Origin: JBBQLG01 sp964251665
GTDB lineage: Bacteria; Bacteroidota; Bacteroidia; Cytophagales; Spirosomataceae
Length of the DNA stretch: 64,000 nt
Assembly (NCBI GenBank): GCA_964251665.1
Contig: CAXUKO010000001.1
Span: 558,001 to 622,000 of the forward strand
Direction: 5' to 3'
Under the pieces are notes generated by a model that did no database searches, had not been told where the DNA came from, and worked only from the letters and a program-made list of their open reading frames with translations. Each line of letters opens with the position of its first letter. Positions within the stretch are counted from its first letter, which is position 1. The position numbers and the translations under genes were made by a program. Shown piece by piece: positions 9,098 to 18,736 of this stretch.

Positions 9098-9679
9098 TTA
9101 GAACTTAACCGTTGGCGCGTTCTGCGCGGCCTGCGACGCTTCAAAGAAGCCTTTTACGCCAAAGCCAAAAATACCGGCGAAAATATTGTTCGGGAAGGAA
9201 CGGGCCGATACGTTATAATCTTTCACCACACTGTTGAAGTCGTTGCGGGCCACAGAAATACGGTTTTCGGTGCCTTCCAGCTGTGCCTGAAGCTCGGAGA
9301 AGTTCTGGGTGGCCCGTAACTGCGGATAGCTCTCAGCTACTGCCAGTAATCGGGACAGCGAGCCACTCAGCTGATCCTGCGCTGCCTGAAACTTCTGGAT
9401 GTTTTCGGGCGTCAGCTGCGTCGGATCAACTTTGATGCCCGTTGCATTGGCCCGCGCCTGAATAACGGCGGTCAGCGTACTTTTCTCAAAATTAGCGGCT
9501 CCCTGCACGGTGTTGACTAAGTTCGGAATCAGATCGGCCCGGCGTTGATATTGCGTCTGTACCTGCGCCCATTTCTCCTGTACGCTGGCGTCTTTCTGCA
9601 CCAGGCCATTGTAGGAACTGCACCCGTAGAAGCCAAATAACAGGGCGATAACCACCCCGATAATTAATCCTTTTGACAT
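9098..9679 (-). CDS. lemA: LemA family lipoprotein
   Basis: A 193-residue LemA protein. The chosen ATG at 9679 gives MSKGLIIGVVIALLFGFYGC, an N-terminal hydrophobic helix ending in a lipobox-like Cys; the longer reading from 9724 adds 15 residues with no supporting feature. Family motifs are YNGLVQKDASVQEKWAQVQT, YQRRADLIPNLVNTVQGAAN, LLAVAESYPQLRATQNF and LEGTENRISVARNDFN, and FPNNIFAGIFGF near the end. It leads the operon with the two TPM genes. Confidence 0.92.
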   Translation of the reverse strand: MSKGLIIGVVIALLFGFYGCSSYNGLVQKDASVQEKWAQVQTQYQRRADLIPNLVNTVQGAANFEKSTLTAVIQARANATGIKVDPTQLTPENIQKFQAAQDQLSGSLSRLLAVAESYPQLRATQNFSELQAQLEGTENRISVARNDFNSVVKDYNVSARSFPNNIFAGIFGFGVKGFFEASQAAQNAPTVKF

Positions 9680-9761
9680 GACTTTGCTGATTGAAAAGGT
9701 TGTGAATGGGACAAAGTTGCCCAAATCTACCGGTTAGTATAAAAAAACTTTACCAATGGTC

Positions 9762-11201
9762 TCACGACTTCGTTAACCACTTCCCGGGGTTGACAATCGG
9801 CAGGGGGTACGTTTCGCCCAGGGTAATACCGTATTGAGCCTGTTCGGGTTGGGTCAGGGCCGAGACCAGATGCACCTTCTCGGCGGGCACAGCAGCCAGT
9901 TCCGGGAGCCAGTGTTTCACGTAGTCGCCCCGCTCGTCGTAGCGGGTTGCCTGCGAGTAGATGTTAAAGTACCGGTCCTGACGCGGGTCATTACCAACCC
10001 CGGCTACGTAGTTCCAGTTTCCCCAGTTGCTACACGGGTCGTAGTCGATCAGCAGGCTCTCGAAATACGTCGCTCCCCAGGTCCAGTCAATACCCAAATC
10101 TTTGACCAGAAAGCTGCTCACATTCTGGCGTCCCCGGTTCGACATAAATCCGGTCGCGTTCATCTCCCGCATATTCGCATCGATGAATGGAATGCCTGTT
10201 TCACCCTGCGCCCATTTGAGAAAAACGTCCCGGTCGCGCCGACCCTGTTTGCGGATGTCGTGCCGGATGCCACTTACTTTAAAGATGCGGGTTCCGTAGC
10301 GAAGGGCAACAAACCGGAAAAAGTCACGCCAGATCAACTCGAAAATCAGCCAGTACGTCGAGTCGTTTTTAGTGCGCTCAGCCTCATAGCGTTTTACTTC
10401 ATGGTAAATCAGGCGGGGCGACAGACAACCCAGGGATAACCAGGCCGAAAACTTGGAGGAATAATCTTCGCCCAAAAGGCCATTCCGGGTGTCTTTGTAA
10501 GTTTTGATGAGGTCACTCTGCCAGAGGTAGCGGTCCAGCCGTTGCAGCGCCACCGTTTCCCCGCCCTTGAACGGAACGGCCCGGCGTACATCCGCCACCA
10601 GTTCATCCGGGAAACCAAACGTGCCGATGGTAGGTATCTCACCCGGTTCGATACCCACTGGTTGTAGAGACCGCACCGGCGTTGGAATAAGGTCGCGCAC
10701 CTGGGCGCTGTGTTCCACTTTAGTACGGAACTGGGTAAAGATGTCGGGTAGCTTCGCAATCTCAAACGGCAGGTCACGCACGTGATACAGCGTTGACTGC
10801 CAGAATAATTCAAGGTCGATGTTGAGTGGTTTCAAGCGTTTACTCAGGGCCGATTCCACATCAATTTCCTCCTGTGTTACTTCTTTGCTGGCATAGATCG
10901 CGGCACAGTCGTTATCTTCGGCCAGATCGGCCAGCGTCTGAACGGGATTGCCCACGCGGATGATCAGGTCGCTCCCTTTAGCCCGCAGTGACTGGCGCAG
11001 GTCGGTGACAGCCTCGATCAGAAACTGAGCGCGATATATGCCGGTTTTCCGAATGCCCAGATGCGGTAATTCGCGAAACCATTTTGGGTCGAAAATAAAA
11101 ACAGGAAGTACAGTTCCCGCATCGCCGATGGCCCGCGCGAAGCCTTCATTATCGTGTAACCGGAGGTCGTTGCGGAACCAGTATAAAATTCGGGATGGCA
11201 T
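9762..11201 (-). CDS. Cryptochrome DASH / photolyase-family flavoprotein
   Basis: A 479-residue cryptochrome/photolyase protein. The N-terminal antenna-binding domain starts ILYWFRNDLRLHDNEGFARA. The DASH subgroup is suggested by TLYHVRDLPFEIAKLPDIFT and FRTKVE. The FAD-binding domain carries FSAWLSLGCLSPRLIYHEVK, LIWRDFFRFVALRYG, TGIPFIDANMREMNATGFMS, NRGRQNVSSFLVKDLGIDW and YDPCSNWGNWNYVAGVGNDP. Members bind FAD and a pterin and repair cyclobutane dimers, mainly in single-stranded DNA. Appears intact and monocistronic, divergent from the SDR gene. Confidence 0.93.
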   Translation of the reverse strand: MPSRILYWFRNDLRLHDNEGFARAIGDAGTVLPVFIFDPKWFRELPHLGIRKTGIYRAQFLIEAVTDLRQSLRAKGSDLIIRVGNPVQTLADLAEDNDCAAIYASKEVTQEEIDVESALSKRLKPLNIDLELFWQSTLYHVRDLPFEIAKLPDIFTQFRTKVEHSAQVRDLIPTPVRSLQPVGIEPGEIPTIGTFGFPDELVADVRRAVPFKGGETVALQRLDRYLWQSDLIKTYKDTRNGLLGEDYSSKFSAWLSLGCLSPRLIYHEVKRYEAERTKNDSTYWLIFELIWRDFFRFVALRYGTRIFKVSGIRHDIRKQGRRDRDVFLKWAQGETGIPFIDANMREMNATGFMSNRGRQNVSSFLVKDLGIDWTWGATYFESLLIDYDPCSNWGNWNYVAGVGNDPRQDRYFNIYSQATRYDERGDYVKHWLPELAAVPAEKVHLVSALTQPEQAQYGITLGETYPLPIVNPGKWLTKS

Positions 11202-11335
11202 TGGTGGTGAACCGGTCGGCCGGTGGCTATGATTGTGTATGATTAACCGATTGACCCATCTATTTTGTTTTTGAAAAACAGCACTGCCAACTATTGGCTT
11301 AAGCCTGGTACGCTGTGTACCACTAAATTTTCACC

Positions 11336-12124
11336 ATGAATCTCGATCTTACCGGAAAAACAGCCCTCGTTTGTGGCAGCACGCAGGGTATCGGCAAAGC
11401 CACTGCTATTGAACTGGCTCTGCTGGGTGCCAACGTCACGCTGATAGCGCGTAATGAAGATGTCCTGAAGGCCACCCTGACGGAATTAACCACCAAAGCG
11501 GGCCAGACACACCAGTACCTCGTTGCTGATTTTGGCCAGGCGGACAGCGTTAAAAATGCCCTCGATACATACCTCGCCAACCAACCCGACGTCCACATCC
11601 TGATCAACAACACGGGTGGTCCGGCCGGTGGTCCGCTCATCGACGCAACGCCGGAGCAGTTTACGCAGGCGTTTCACAATCATCTGCTCAACAATCAGAC
11701 GCTGGTGCAGGCTGTAGTACCAGCCATGACACGACTGGGTTATGGCCGGATTGTGAATATCATCTCGACCTCCGTCAAACAGCCAATCGTGGGCCTTGGC
11801 GTATCGAATACGATTCGCGGGGCGGTGGCGCAATGGGCAAAAACCCTGTCGCTGGAACTGGGCCGGTTTGGTATTACGGTGAACAACGTGCTGCCGGGTT
11901 CGACCCAAACCGGCCGCATCGAGTCACTGATTGCCACGCGGGCGCAGAGTTCCGGGAAAACGCCGGATGACATTCGGGCGCAGATGGTGAGCGAAATTCC
12001 TATTGGCCGGTTTGCCGAAGCGGCTGAGGTGGCGGCTGCGGTTGCTTTTCTCTGTACGCCCGCAGCGGCTTCTATCTCCGGTATCAACGTACCTGTAGAT
12101 GGTGGCAAAACGGGCGGGCTGTGA
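11336..12124 (+). CDS. Atypical SDR-family oxidoreductase
   Basis: A 262-residue Rossmann protein. The cofactor loop is GSTQGIGKATAIEL and the NNTGG motif is ILINNTGGPAGG. The catalytic Ser region (RIVNIISTS) is followed by VKQPIVGLGVSNTIRGAVAQ, where the classical YxxxK is replaced by an Asn/Arg arrangement. The C-terminal NVLPGSTQTGRIESL and SISGINVPVDGG are standard. It belongs to the SDR subgroup with a SN(x)xR pattern instead of Tyr-Lys, so a FabG function should not be assumed. Followed by 270 bases without a gene. Confidence 0.85.
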   Translation: MNLDLTGKTALVCGSTQGIGKATAIELALLGANVTLIARNEDVLKATLTELTTKAGQTHQYLVADFGQADSVKNALDTYLANQPDVHILINNTGGPAGGPLIDATPEQFTQAFHNHLLNNQTLVQAVVPAMTRLGYGRIVNIISTSVKQPIVGLGVSNTIRGAVAQWAKTLSLELGRFGITVNNVLPGSTQTGRIESLIATRAQSSGKTPDDIRAQMVSEIPIGRFAEAAEVAAAVAFLCTPAAASISGINVPVDGGKTGGL

Positions 12125-12394
12125 GAAAATAACTGCCTGCTCTGCAACGGTCGAACAAACCTTTTAAACTGGTCAATCAAAACAGTCGGGGTCTGTCTGC
12201 CGTTCTCTTTCTTTAGATTGATCACCCAAAGATCAATCATTAGCTGAAGCCTACAGGCTGATCTGGCCATCAGCACACTAACTAAGCAGCAATAAACGCT
12301 AAGAAAAGCGTGGCGTTGTATCTCCGCGACCTGATGGTTCTATTTTCCTGAAGACTAAAGTTGAATAGCCACCATCATTCACTGATTAGTATCC
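12125..12394. other. Gene-free gap
   Basis: 270 bases. The only structure noted is a small hairpin, GATTGATC/GATCAATC, around 12217-12237, without a T-run. No ORF or RNA motif recognised. Confidence 0.4.
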
Positions 12395-13438
12395 ATGCCC
12401 AGAATTACAGGACTTGACAGTATTCGATTTGTATGCGCCCTGTTTGTCGTATTCTGGCATCTCGGCTTTCTGGTACCTAATCTTAGTGCCCGGTTTGGTG
12501 TACAGACGGGGGAGTTTTTGGCGCATACCATAGCCTGGTTATTTAATGGACCGGCGGCCGTAATCGTGTTCTTTGTTATAAGCGGCTTTTGTATTCACCT
12601 TCCCTACAGCGATAAAAAATCACTTGACTTACTCCCGTATTACAGCAAGCGGGCCATCCGAATTTGCCTGCCTGCGCTTGCGGCAATAGGTGTTTATTAT
12701 TACCTGAAGTCGCCACTGCTGTATCCACAATATGGCGTCTTCTGGAGTATACTGTGTGAGTTAGTATACTATGCTCTTTACCCTCTTATTTTGGCACTCA
12801 GACGGAACCTAAGTTGGGGTAAACTGATCACTGTGGCATACGCTGTTTCGGTGATAGCGGTCATACTCAACATAGATAGAGTACAGAATGATCTGGCCTA
12901 TTTCGCCTTGGGGTTATTTACGTGGATTGTTGGCTTACCCTGCTGGTTGCTGGGGTGCTGGCTGGCGGAAAACTACTCGCGGTTTGCGTTACTCTCTACT
13001 CCGCGGCTATGGCTCGTGCGTATAGTTATTTTAGTAGCTCCTGCTTTATGGACAATGGATCAATTCTATTTCCATCTTTTATTTCCGGGCGAGGTTAGTG
13101 CCATTGTGATGCTGAATGTATTTGCGTTGATCGCCTGTGCCTGGATCGGCTTTGAGATCGTGTATTATCAGCACCATACTCCTGCCGGTATCTTAGAAAA
13201 AGCCGGTCGCTGGAGTTATTCGCTGTATATGCTGCATCCGGTTATTCCGGCTATTATTATTGGTCTGGGGTTAGGCGGCTTACCTCAGTTTAAACTTAGA
13301 GTGCTTAATCTGTTACTGTCGTTAATTTTCTCGTACATTTTCTTCCTACTCATCGAAAAACCCGCCCACCGGCTGGCTATCTACGTGAGTCAGCGGCTGA
13401 AAAAGACGCCGGTACCCGATGTGGTGAATAAATGGTAA
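12395..13438 (+). CDS. Acyltransferase family 3 membrane protein (OafA/YrhL-like)
   Basis: A 347-residue polytopic protein. It starts MPRITGLDSIRFVCALFVVF, which includes the LDxxR motif, followed by WHLGFL (catalytic-type His) and VIVFFVISGFCIHLPYS. About ten hydrophobic helices follow, with WSYSLYMLHPVIPAIIIG and FLLIEKPAHRLAIYVSQRL at the end. These proteins transfer acetyl or other acyl groups to sugars or lipids at the inner membrane. Substrate is not predictable. Composition is somewhat more AT-rich than neighbours. Single gene, convergent with susD. Confidence 0.9.
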   Translation: MPRITGLDSIRFVCALFVVFWHLGFLVPNLSARFGVQTGEFLAHTIAWLFNGPAAVIVFFVISGFCIHLPYSDKKSLDLLPYYSKRAIRICLPALAAIGVYYYLKSPLLYPQYGVFWSILCELVYYALYPLILALRRNLSWGKLITVAYAVSVIAVILNIDRVQNDLAYFALGLFTWIVGLPCWLLGCWLAENYSRFALLSTPRLWLVRIVILVAPALWTMDQFYFHLLFPGEVSAIVMLNVFALIACAWIGFEIVYYQHHTPAGILEKAGRWSYSLYMLHPVIPAIIIGLGLGGLPQFKLRVLNLLLSLIFSYIFFLLIEKPAHRLAIYVSQRLKKTPVPDVVNKW

Positions 13439-13439
13439 G

Positions 13440-13490
13440 TATTCCATTACGAAACACTTACCAACTTACTGACTTACCAACTTATCACTT
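13440..13490. repeat. Low-complexity CTTAC-word stretch
   Basis: The gap between the acyltransferase and susD consists of repeated ACTTACCAACTTACTGACTT-like words. The same words recur in the gap before nuoA (47464-47518). Only one arm of the palindrome style seen elsewhere is obvious here. Confidence 0.5.
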
Positions 13491-15069
13491 AATAACCCGG
13501 GTTCTGGGTCAGATTCCAGGATTGTACTTCGTTGATCGGGATTGGCAGCACCGGAATAGGGTTAACCGTTCCCTGAACAGTGTGCGCACCCGCAGCCGGA
13601 AACTTGCTGACATACTGTCCTGTCCGAATCAGATCCCAGAAACGCAGGGACTCCATACCCAGTTCAACCCGACGCTCATGCAGTATAGCCGTTAACAACG
13701 CCTGACCACTGGCTGTTACCGGCGGCAGTGCCGTAGCCGGTACATTCGCCGACGCATATACGTCCGGCGAACCTAACACCGCTCCTTTTGGTAGCGTCGA
13801 CTTGCGGGCACGATCACGAATCTGGTTCAGAATGTCGCGGGCTTCCTGCTCTTTGCCCGTATGGGCAGCGGCTTCGGCTTTCATCAGCAGCACTTCGGCA
13901 TAACGCATCCGGCGACCGTTTTGCGGAGACGATTTTGGCGTAGCCGGAGCTGCAATTGCTGCTTTCCGGTTCAGATAACCCGTTGCGTTCTGGCCGGGGT
14001 AATCAATCACCTGCTTCACACCCAGCACAACATCGCCATTACCATACAGTGTATTGGGTTTACGCGGATCGTTGGCTTCAAATTCGTTAGCCAGACTTTG
14101 CGTTGGGTTGTTAAAACCCCAGCCCCAGGTCGACCGGTTGTTCTGATAAATGTTGCTGGTGGTGCCCACTTTCGCATCATCCCAGTCTACGTTTGTCGAC
14201 AGAAACTGTATCTCAAAGACCGACTCGCTGTTATTTTCACCCTCCTCTTCGAAGATGGTGGCGTAGTTGGGCGTCAGGCTGTACTGGCCCGATGACACGA
14301 CCGCGTTAGCCGCATCGTAGACTTCCTGCCAGGTGTGATTATTGGTATTGTCGGTGCCCAACTGATACATAATGGCACGGGCCAGGTAGCCGCGGGCTGC
14401 CCCTTTGGTTGCTCGGCCAACATCGCTGGCCGAGTAACCATTCTTCTCGGGTAGTAACTCAATGGCCTGTTTCAGATCAGCTTCGATAAAAGCGTAGGTT
14501 TCGCTCACGGATGCCCGTTTCTGACTACTATAAGCCGATGGTTCGACTGGTGCGCTGAAGACCGGCATACCACCATAGACCCGCACCAGATTGAAATAAA
14601 AGTAGGCCCTCAGGAAGTGTGCTTCACCCTCAATTCGGGCTTTCAGTGCTGCATCGATGGTCGAACCCGACATGCGCTGGAGTACGACGTTTGTCCGGTA
14701 GATGCCCTGAAAGATGTTAGACCAGGTACCCCGAATTACGTCGTTGTTGCCGCTGGCCTGCCAGCTTTTAAGCTGAATCAGGGCTGGGTAATCATCCGGG
14801 GTACTGCCTTTTTCGGCATCGTCCGACAGGATATCACCGTACATCCACTCGTAGTTCGAGGGAATGTAGTTATAGACGGCATCGCTGCCTTCGTCCCAGG
14901 ATGCGGCATCGTAGGCGGCATTAATGGCCAGAATAGCATTGTTGGCATCATTGAAGAACGTGACATCTGTATCACGACCCAGTGGTTCTTTTTCCAGAAA
15001 GTCGCTGCAACTCTGCATTAGTCCGCCAGTGACGATCAGGGAAGCAACAATTATATGCTTGAATTTCAT
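13489..15069 (-). CDS. SusD/RagB-family outer-membrane nutrient-binding lipoprotein
   Basis: A 526-residue surface lipoprotein that caps a SusC channel and binds glycans or peptides. The lipoprotein signal is visible (IIVASLIVTGGLMQSC), followed by SDFLEKEPLG. SusD features include EAHFLRAYFYFNLVRVYGGM, the TPR-like helices, GRRMRYAEVLLMKAEAAAHT and HERRVELGMESLRFWDLIRT near the end. It directly follows the SusC gene (59-base gap), forming the usual pair. No glycoside hydrolase or regulator is adjacent, so the ligand is open. Confidence 0.94.
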   Translation of the reverse strand: MKFKHIIVASLIVTGGLMQSCSDFLEKEPLGRDTDVTFFNDANNAILAINAAYDAASWDEGSDAVYNYIPSNYEWMYGDILSDDAEKGSTPDDYPALIQLKSWQASGNNDVIRGTWSNIFQGIYRTNVVLQRMSGSTIDAALKARIEGEAHFLRAYFYFNLVRVYGGMPVFSAPVEPSAYSSQKRASVSETYAFIEADLKQAIELLPEKNGYSASDVGRATKGAARGYLARAIMYQLGTDNTNNHTWQEVYDAANAVVSSGQYSLTPNYATIFEEEGENNSESVFEIQFLSTNVDWDDAKVGTTSNIYQNNRSTWGWGFNNPTQSLANEFEANDPRKPNTLYGNGDVVLGVKQVIDYPGQNATGYLNRKAAIAAPATPKSSPQNGRRMRYAEVLLMKAEAAAHTGKEQEARDILNQIRDRARKSTLPKGAVLGSPDVYASANVPATALPPVTASGQALLTAILHERRVELGMESLRFWDLIRTGQYVSKFPAAGAHTVQGTVNPIPVLPIPINEVQSWNLTQNPGY

Positions 15070-15128
15070 GCTGTTGATTAATGAGAAATTTTGGAGCGTA
15101 GCCGGCCGTAGCCAGCCACGCGCATTAC

Positions 15129-18100
15129 TTAAAAATTGACGGTCAGACCACCCCGGAAGGTGCGGGGTTGTGGGTAGGTTCCTAAATCGACACCGTAGCC
15201 CAGCGGGTTGTAGTTACCGTTGTAGCCATAATCACCGATTTCCGGGTCCAGCCCTTTGTACTTCGTAAAGGTCAGCAGGTTGTCGACCGATACGTAAACG
15301 CGCAGGTTGCTAAGGCTCCATTTCTTGGTTACAGCCGTTGGAATCGTGTAGCCCAGCTGCGTATTGCGCAGGCGCAGGTAACTACCATTCTGTACGTAGC
15401 GGTCGCTGAAACGCGAGTTCTCGTTGGCGTCGGTCAGCGTCATCCGTGGCTCGTTCGAGGTTGGGTTCTCCGGTGTCCAGCGATCCAGCCGCGAAACCTG
15501 CGAGTTCCACTTACCCGTGGAGTTCCGCGTGAAATAATCCAGCCCATTTACCAGTTCAACCCCTTGCGTTCCCTGGAAGAAAATGCGCAGATCGAAGCCT
15601 TTGTAGGCCAGATTTGTATTGAACCCATACGTGAACGATGGCGTAGCGCTGCCCAGATACGTCCGGTCATTGCCGTCGATAACACCGTCTCCGTTCAGGT
15701 CGACAAACTTCAGATCACCTACTTTGGCGTTTGGCTGAATGGCTTTGCCGTCTTTACTGTAGGCACTTAGCTCTTCCTGCGAATGGAAAACGCCCGCCGT
15801 TTTCAACCCGTAGAAGTAAGCGATTTCGCGGCCTACCTCGGTGCGGGTCATGTTACCAACCCGGCTTACATCAGCCGACTCAATCGGCGCGCCACCACCC
15901 AGGCTGGTGACCTGATTTTTGATATGCGTGAAGTTCAGGCCAAAGTCGTACTGCAATCCACCCGCCGTTTTGTTGCGGTAGTTCACCGCCAGCTCGATCC
16001 CGTTATTCTGCATACTGCCCGCGTTGGCGAATGGAGGACCAACCCCGGCAAAGACCGGAATAGGCACCCGAACAATCATATCCGACGTTTTCTTGACGAA
16101 GTAATCGGCTGTTACATTCAGGCTATTGTTGAAAAAGCCCAGATCGACACCCACGTTGGAACTGGTGGTTGTTTCCCATTTCAGTTCGGGGTTGCTGGCC
16201 GTGCTGGATGCAAAACCTTCAACAATCTGGTTGCCGAATACGTACCGGCTGCCACCTGTCAGGGTCGTTACGTAGCCGTAGTTAGCCGCCGAGTTCTGGT
16301 TACCCACCTGACCCCATCCCGCCCGGAATTTCAGCAAACTGATCTGCGGGATATTCTTCATGAACGACTCTTCCGTTACGTTCCAGCCAAAAGCGAAAGA
16401 CGGGAATGTACCCCAGCGTTTGGTATTCAGGAAACGTGACGAACCATCGTAGCGCAGCGTAGCCGTCAGCAGGTAACGGTCTTTGTAGCTATAGTTAGCC
16501 CGGCCGTAGAACGATAGCAGCGACTCGTCGGATGGCAGCACCTGACCCAGGTTATACGTAGTGGCGTTGCGGCTCGACGAGAGGTAGCGCAGGTCTTGAT
16601 TCGCCGGTACGTCGTAGGCCGTAATCTGCATGCCATCATACTGGCTGCGCTGTGCTTCCGTACCCAGCAGGGCTGTCAGGTGGTGATCTTTACCAAAGTT
16701 GACATCATACGTCAGGTAGTTCGAGGCTACCCACTGAGCCGTTTGTGTCCGGGTGTCGGTCAGCGAGCTGTTCGCCCGTTGTTCAACCACGTCGACGAAG
16801 AACTGCGGCAGGTAGCTTTTATTATGCGTAATGCCGTAGTTAATCCCGAACTGCGACCGGAACTTAAGCCCCTTCACAATGGCGGCTTCGATGTAGGTGT
16901 TGGCGTTAAACAGGTTATACCCGCTCTTATTGCCAGCCTGCTCATTTACCAGCCGAACCGGGTTGCTTTCGTTCGGAATATCAGCCCGACCGTAGTTACC
17001 TGTTGTGGCGCTATAAACCGGCGTCAGTGGGTCAACCCGCAGGGCTGTGTTAAACACGCCTGAGTATAAGTCTGTACTGGCTGCTGTCCGATCCGTACTG
17101 GAAAAGGCCGCCGACAAGCCTGCTGTCAGCCACTTGGTCAGGTTGTAATCGTTGTTGAACCGGATGAAATATTTCTTCATACCCGAGTTCTTCAAAATAC
17201 CATCCTGGCTGAAATAGGTGCCCGTCAGGCTATAGCGGGCCGCGTCAGTACCGCCCAGCACATTAAGGCTGTAGTTCTGAATGGCACCCGATTGCAGCAC
17301 TTCGTTCTGCCAGTTTGTACCCTGCATATTCGTGGCAATGGCATTGTTCAAACGCGAGAGTTCGCTGCTGTTCGGGTCAAGCGTTACGCCGTCATTGGCG
17401 TAGGCTTCCTTCCGTAGCGTAGCATATTGCGACGCATTCAACAGCGATTGCTGCCGCCAGGCTTGCTGTACCCCTCTATAAGCATCGAACGAAAACTTCG
17501 GTGCCCCCGATTTACCGCGTTTTGTAGAGATCAGGATGACCCCGTTGGCACCGCGCGATCCGTAAATGGCCGTTGCCGACGCATCTTTCAGAATTTCCAT
17601 CGACGCAACGTCGCCCGGAGCCAGAAAGCTGATATCGTTGGTCTGGAACCCATCGACGACGTAAAGCGGGTCGGAATTGTTCAGCGAGCCCACTCCCCGG
17701 ATCCGGATGCGGGTAGCTCCGCCAGGTTCACCACTATTCTGCGATACATCAACCCCCGCAACCCGACCCTGAAGCGCCTGCGTCACGTTGGGTGTAGCCA
17801 CCTGGGTTAGCTCCCGGGGCTGAACCGACGCTACCGAACCCGTTATGTCGCTCTTCCGGACGGTGCCGTAGCCAACTACCACTACTTCTTCCAGTGATTT
17901 TACGTCAGCTTTCAGCGCAATAGCAAACGTCGTTTTCGTGCCGATCTCTACTTCCGTTGATTGCATTCCAACCGATGAGATGACAAGTGTCTTGCCGGTC
18001 TCCGGTACACGGAGCGTGAAGGCGCCATTTACATCTGTACTAACCCCGCTCGTTGTTCCCTTAATCAGAACCGTCGCCCCTGGCAACCCCTCGCCCTTTT

Positions 18101-18206
18101 CATCGCTGACCGTACCACTGATGGACCGGTCCTGCGCCACAAGAATGCCAATGCTGCTTACTAAGAAGCAGATTATCAGCGCAAACCGCTGTACTAAACT
18201 TTTCAT
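15129..18206 (-). CDS. SusC/RagA-family TonB-linked outer-membrane transporter
   Basis: A 1025-residue TonB-dependent transporter. It has a signal peptide (LIICFLVSSIGILVA), a carboxypeptidase-regulatory-like domain (ISGTVSDEKGEGLPGATVLI), a TonB box region (SLEEVVVVGYGTVRKSDITG), a plug with VSQNSGEPGGATRIRIRGVG, DPLYVVDGF and ATAIYGSRGANGVILISTKR, and a large barrel ending ...TFRGGLTVNF. It leads the susC-susD operon and diverges from the ThuA gene. It carries no extra N-terminal anti-sigma-factor-interacting (STN) domain, so a hybrid sigma/anti-sigma control is not expected. Confidence 0.95.
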   Translation of the reverse strand: MKSLVQRFALIICFLVSSIGILVAQDRSISGTVSDEKGEGLPGATVLIKGTTSGVSTDVNGAFTLRVPETGKTLVISSVGMQSTEVEIGTKTTFAIALKADVKSLEEVVVVGYGTVRKSDITGSVASVQPRELTQVATPNVTQALQGRVAGVDVSQNSGEPGGATRIRIRGVGSLNNSDPLYVVDGFQTNDISFLAPGDVASMEILKDASATAIYGSRGANGVILISTKRGKSGAPKFSFDAYRGVQQAWRQQSLLNASQYATLRKEAYANDGVTLDPNSSELSRLNNAIATNMQGTNWQNEVLQSGAIQNYSLNVLGGTDAARYSLTGTYFSQDGILKNSGMKKYFIRFNNDYNLTKWLTAGLSAAFSSTDRTAASTDLYSGVFNTALRVDPLTPVYSATTGNYGRADIPNESNPVRLVNEQAGNKSGYNLFNANTYIEAAIVKGLKFRSQFGINYGITHNKSYLPQFFVDVVEQRANSSLTDTRTQTAQWVASNYLTYDVNFGKDHHLTALLGTEAQRSQYDGMQITAYDVPANQDLRYLSSSRNATTYNLGQVLPSDESLLSFYGRANYSYKDRYLLTATLRYDGSSRFLNTKRWGTFPSFAFGWNVTEESFMKNIPQISLLKFRAGWGQVGNQNSAANYGYVTTLTGGSRYVFGNQIVEGFASSTASNPELKWETTTSSNVGVDLGFFNNSLNVTADYFVKKTSDMIVRVPIPVFAGVGPPFANAGSMQNNGIELAVNYRNKTAGGLQYDFGLNFTHIKNQVTSLGGGAPIESADVSRVGNMTRTEVGREIAYFYGLKTAGVFHSQEELSAYSKDGKAIQPNAKVGDLKFVDLNGDGVIDGNDRTYLGSATPSFTYGFNTNLAYKGFDLRIFFQGTQGVELVNGLDYFTRNSTGKWNSQVSRLDRWTPENPTSNEPRMTLTDANENSRFSDRYVQNGSYLRLRNTQLGYTIPTAVTKKWSLSNLRVYVSVDNLLTFTKYKGLDPEIGDYGYNGNYNPLGYGVDLGTYPQPRTFRGGLTVNF

Positions 18207-18736
18207 GATTTGAGTATATAAAATAACGACAAAGTTATAAGCCGTTTCAGTATCAAAAATAATACTATTTTATCATTTAACTGTAATGAACGTACAGCTA
18301 ATAATTTATTAAAAGGTAATAAATGCGGTTTATCATTCTTAAAAGCACTTAAGGGTGAAATATTTTATAGTACTTTTTTTACATCTAAATAGTGGAAATT
18401 ACTCATTTCTAACACAGGCAGGATTTTTGATAGAGTTCTGAATAAATGGGCGAAAAGCATAAATTCTGCTGGCTTTCAACTGAATAAACAGCTTGTTACT
18501 ACCTTAAACTGACAAGCAGTAAAAAGATTATTCGGTAGTATTTATCGTCGCTTTTCCGCCCACTACTGGCTAATCAAAGCCCGAACGGAGTGACCTGCAT
18601 TACGTTTATATTGACATAGTAAGTAGTTTACCGAAGCTGCTGACTTCGTTTCATAACACTGTTGACAGGGAGCAAAATCAGTTTTATACCCTGCCAGCTA
18701 ACCTTACAGTAGAAACGACTCAATCAGTATTGGCTC
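18207..18736. other. AT-rich intergenic region between divergent susC and ThuA genes
   Basis: 530 bases, clearly AT-rich at 18240-18530. It contains a good minus-strand promoter candidate next to susC. I see no riboswitch fold or ORF. Confidence 0.6.
18230..18257 (-). promoter_or_regulatory. Candidate susC promoter
   Basis: On the minus strand TAACTTTG (18237-18230) matches the -7 box TAnnTTTG, with TTTTTG (ending at 18254) about 16 bases upstream as a -33 element. It would place the transcript start close to the susC ATG at 18206. Spacing is slightly short of the usual range. Confidence 0.45.

Noticed and set aside
13440..13490. CRISPR-like short repeats
   Set aside because: Words of 7-8 bases without constant repeat and spacer lengths; low-complexity gap sequence, no cas genes nearby.
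15783..16439. 218-codon plus-strand ORF opposite susC
   Set aside because: A shadow of the SusC reading frame; the SusC barrel motifs on the other strand are unmistakable.
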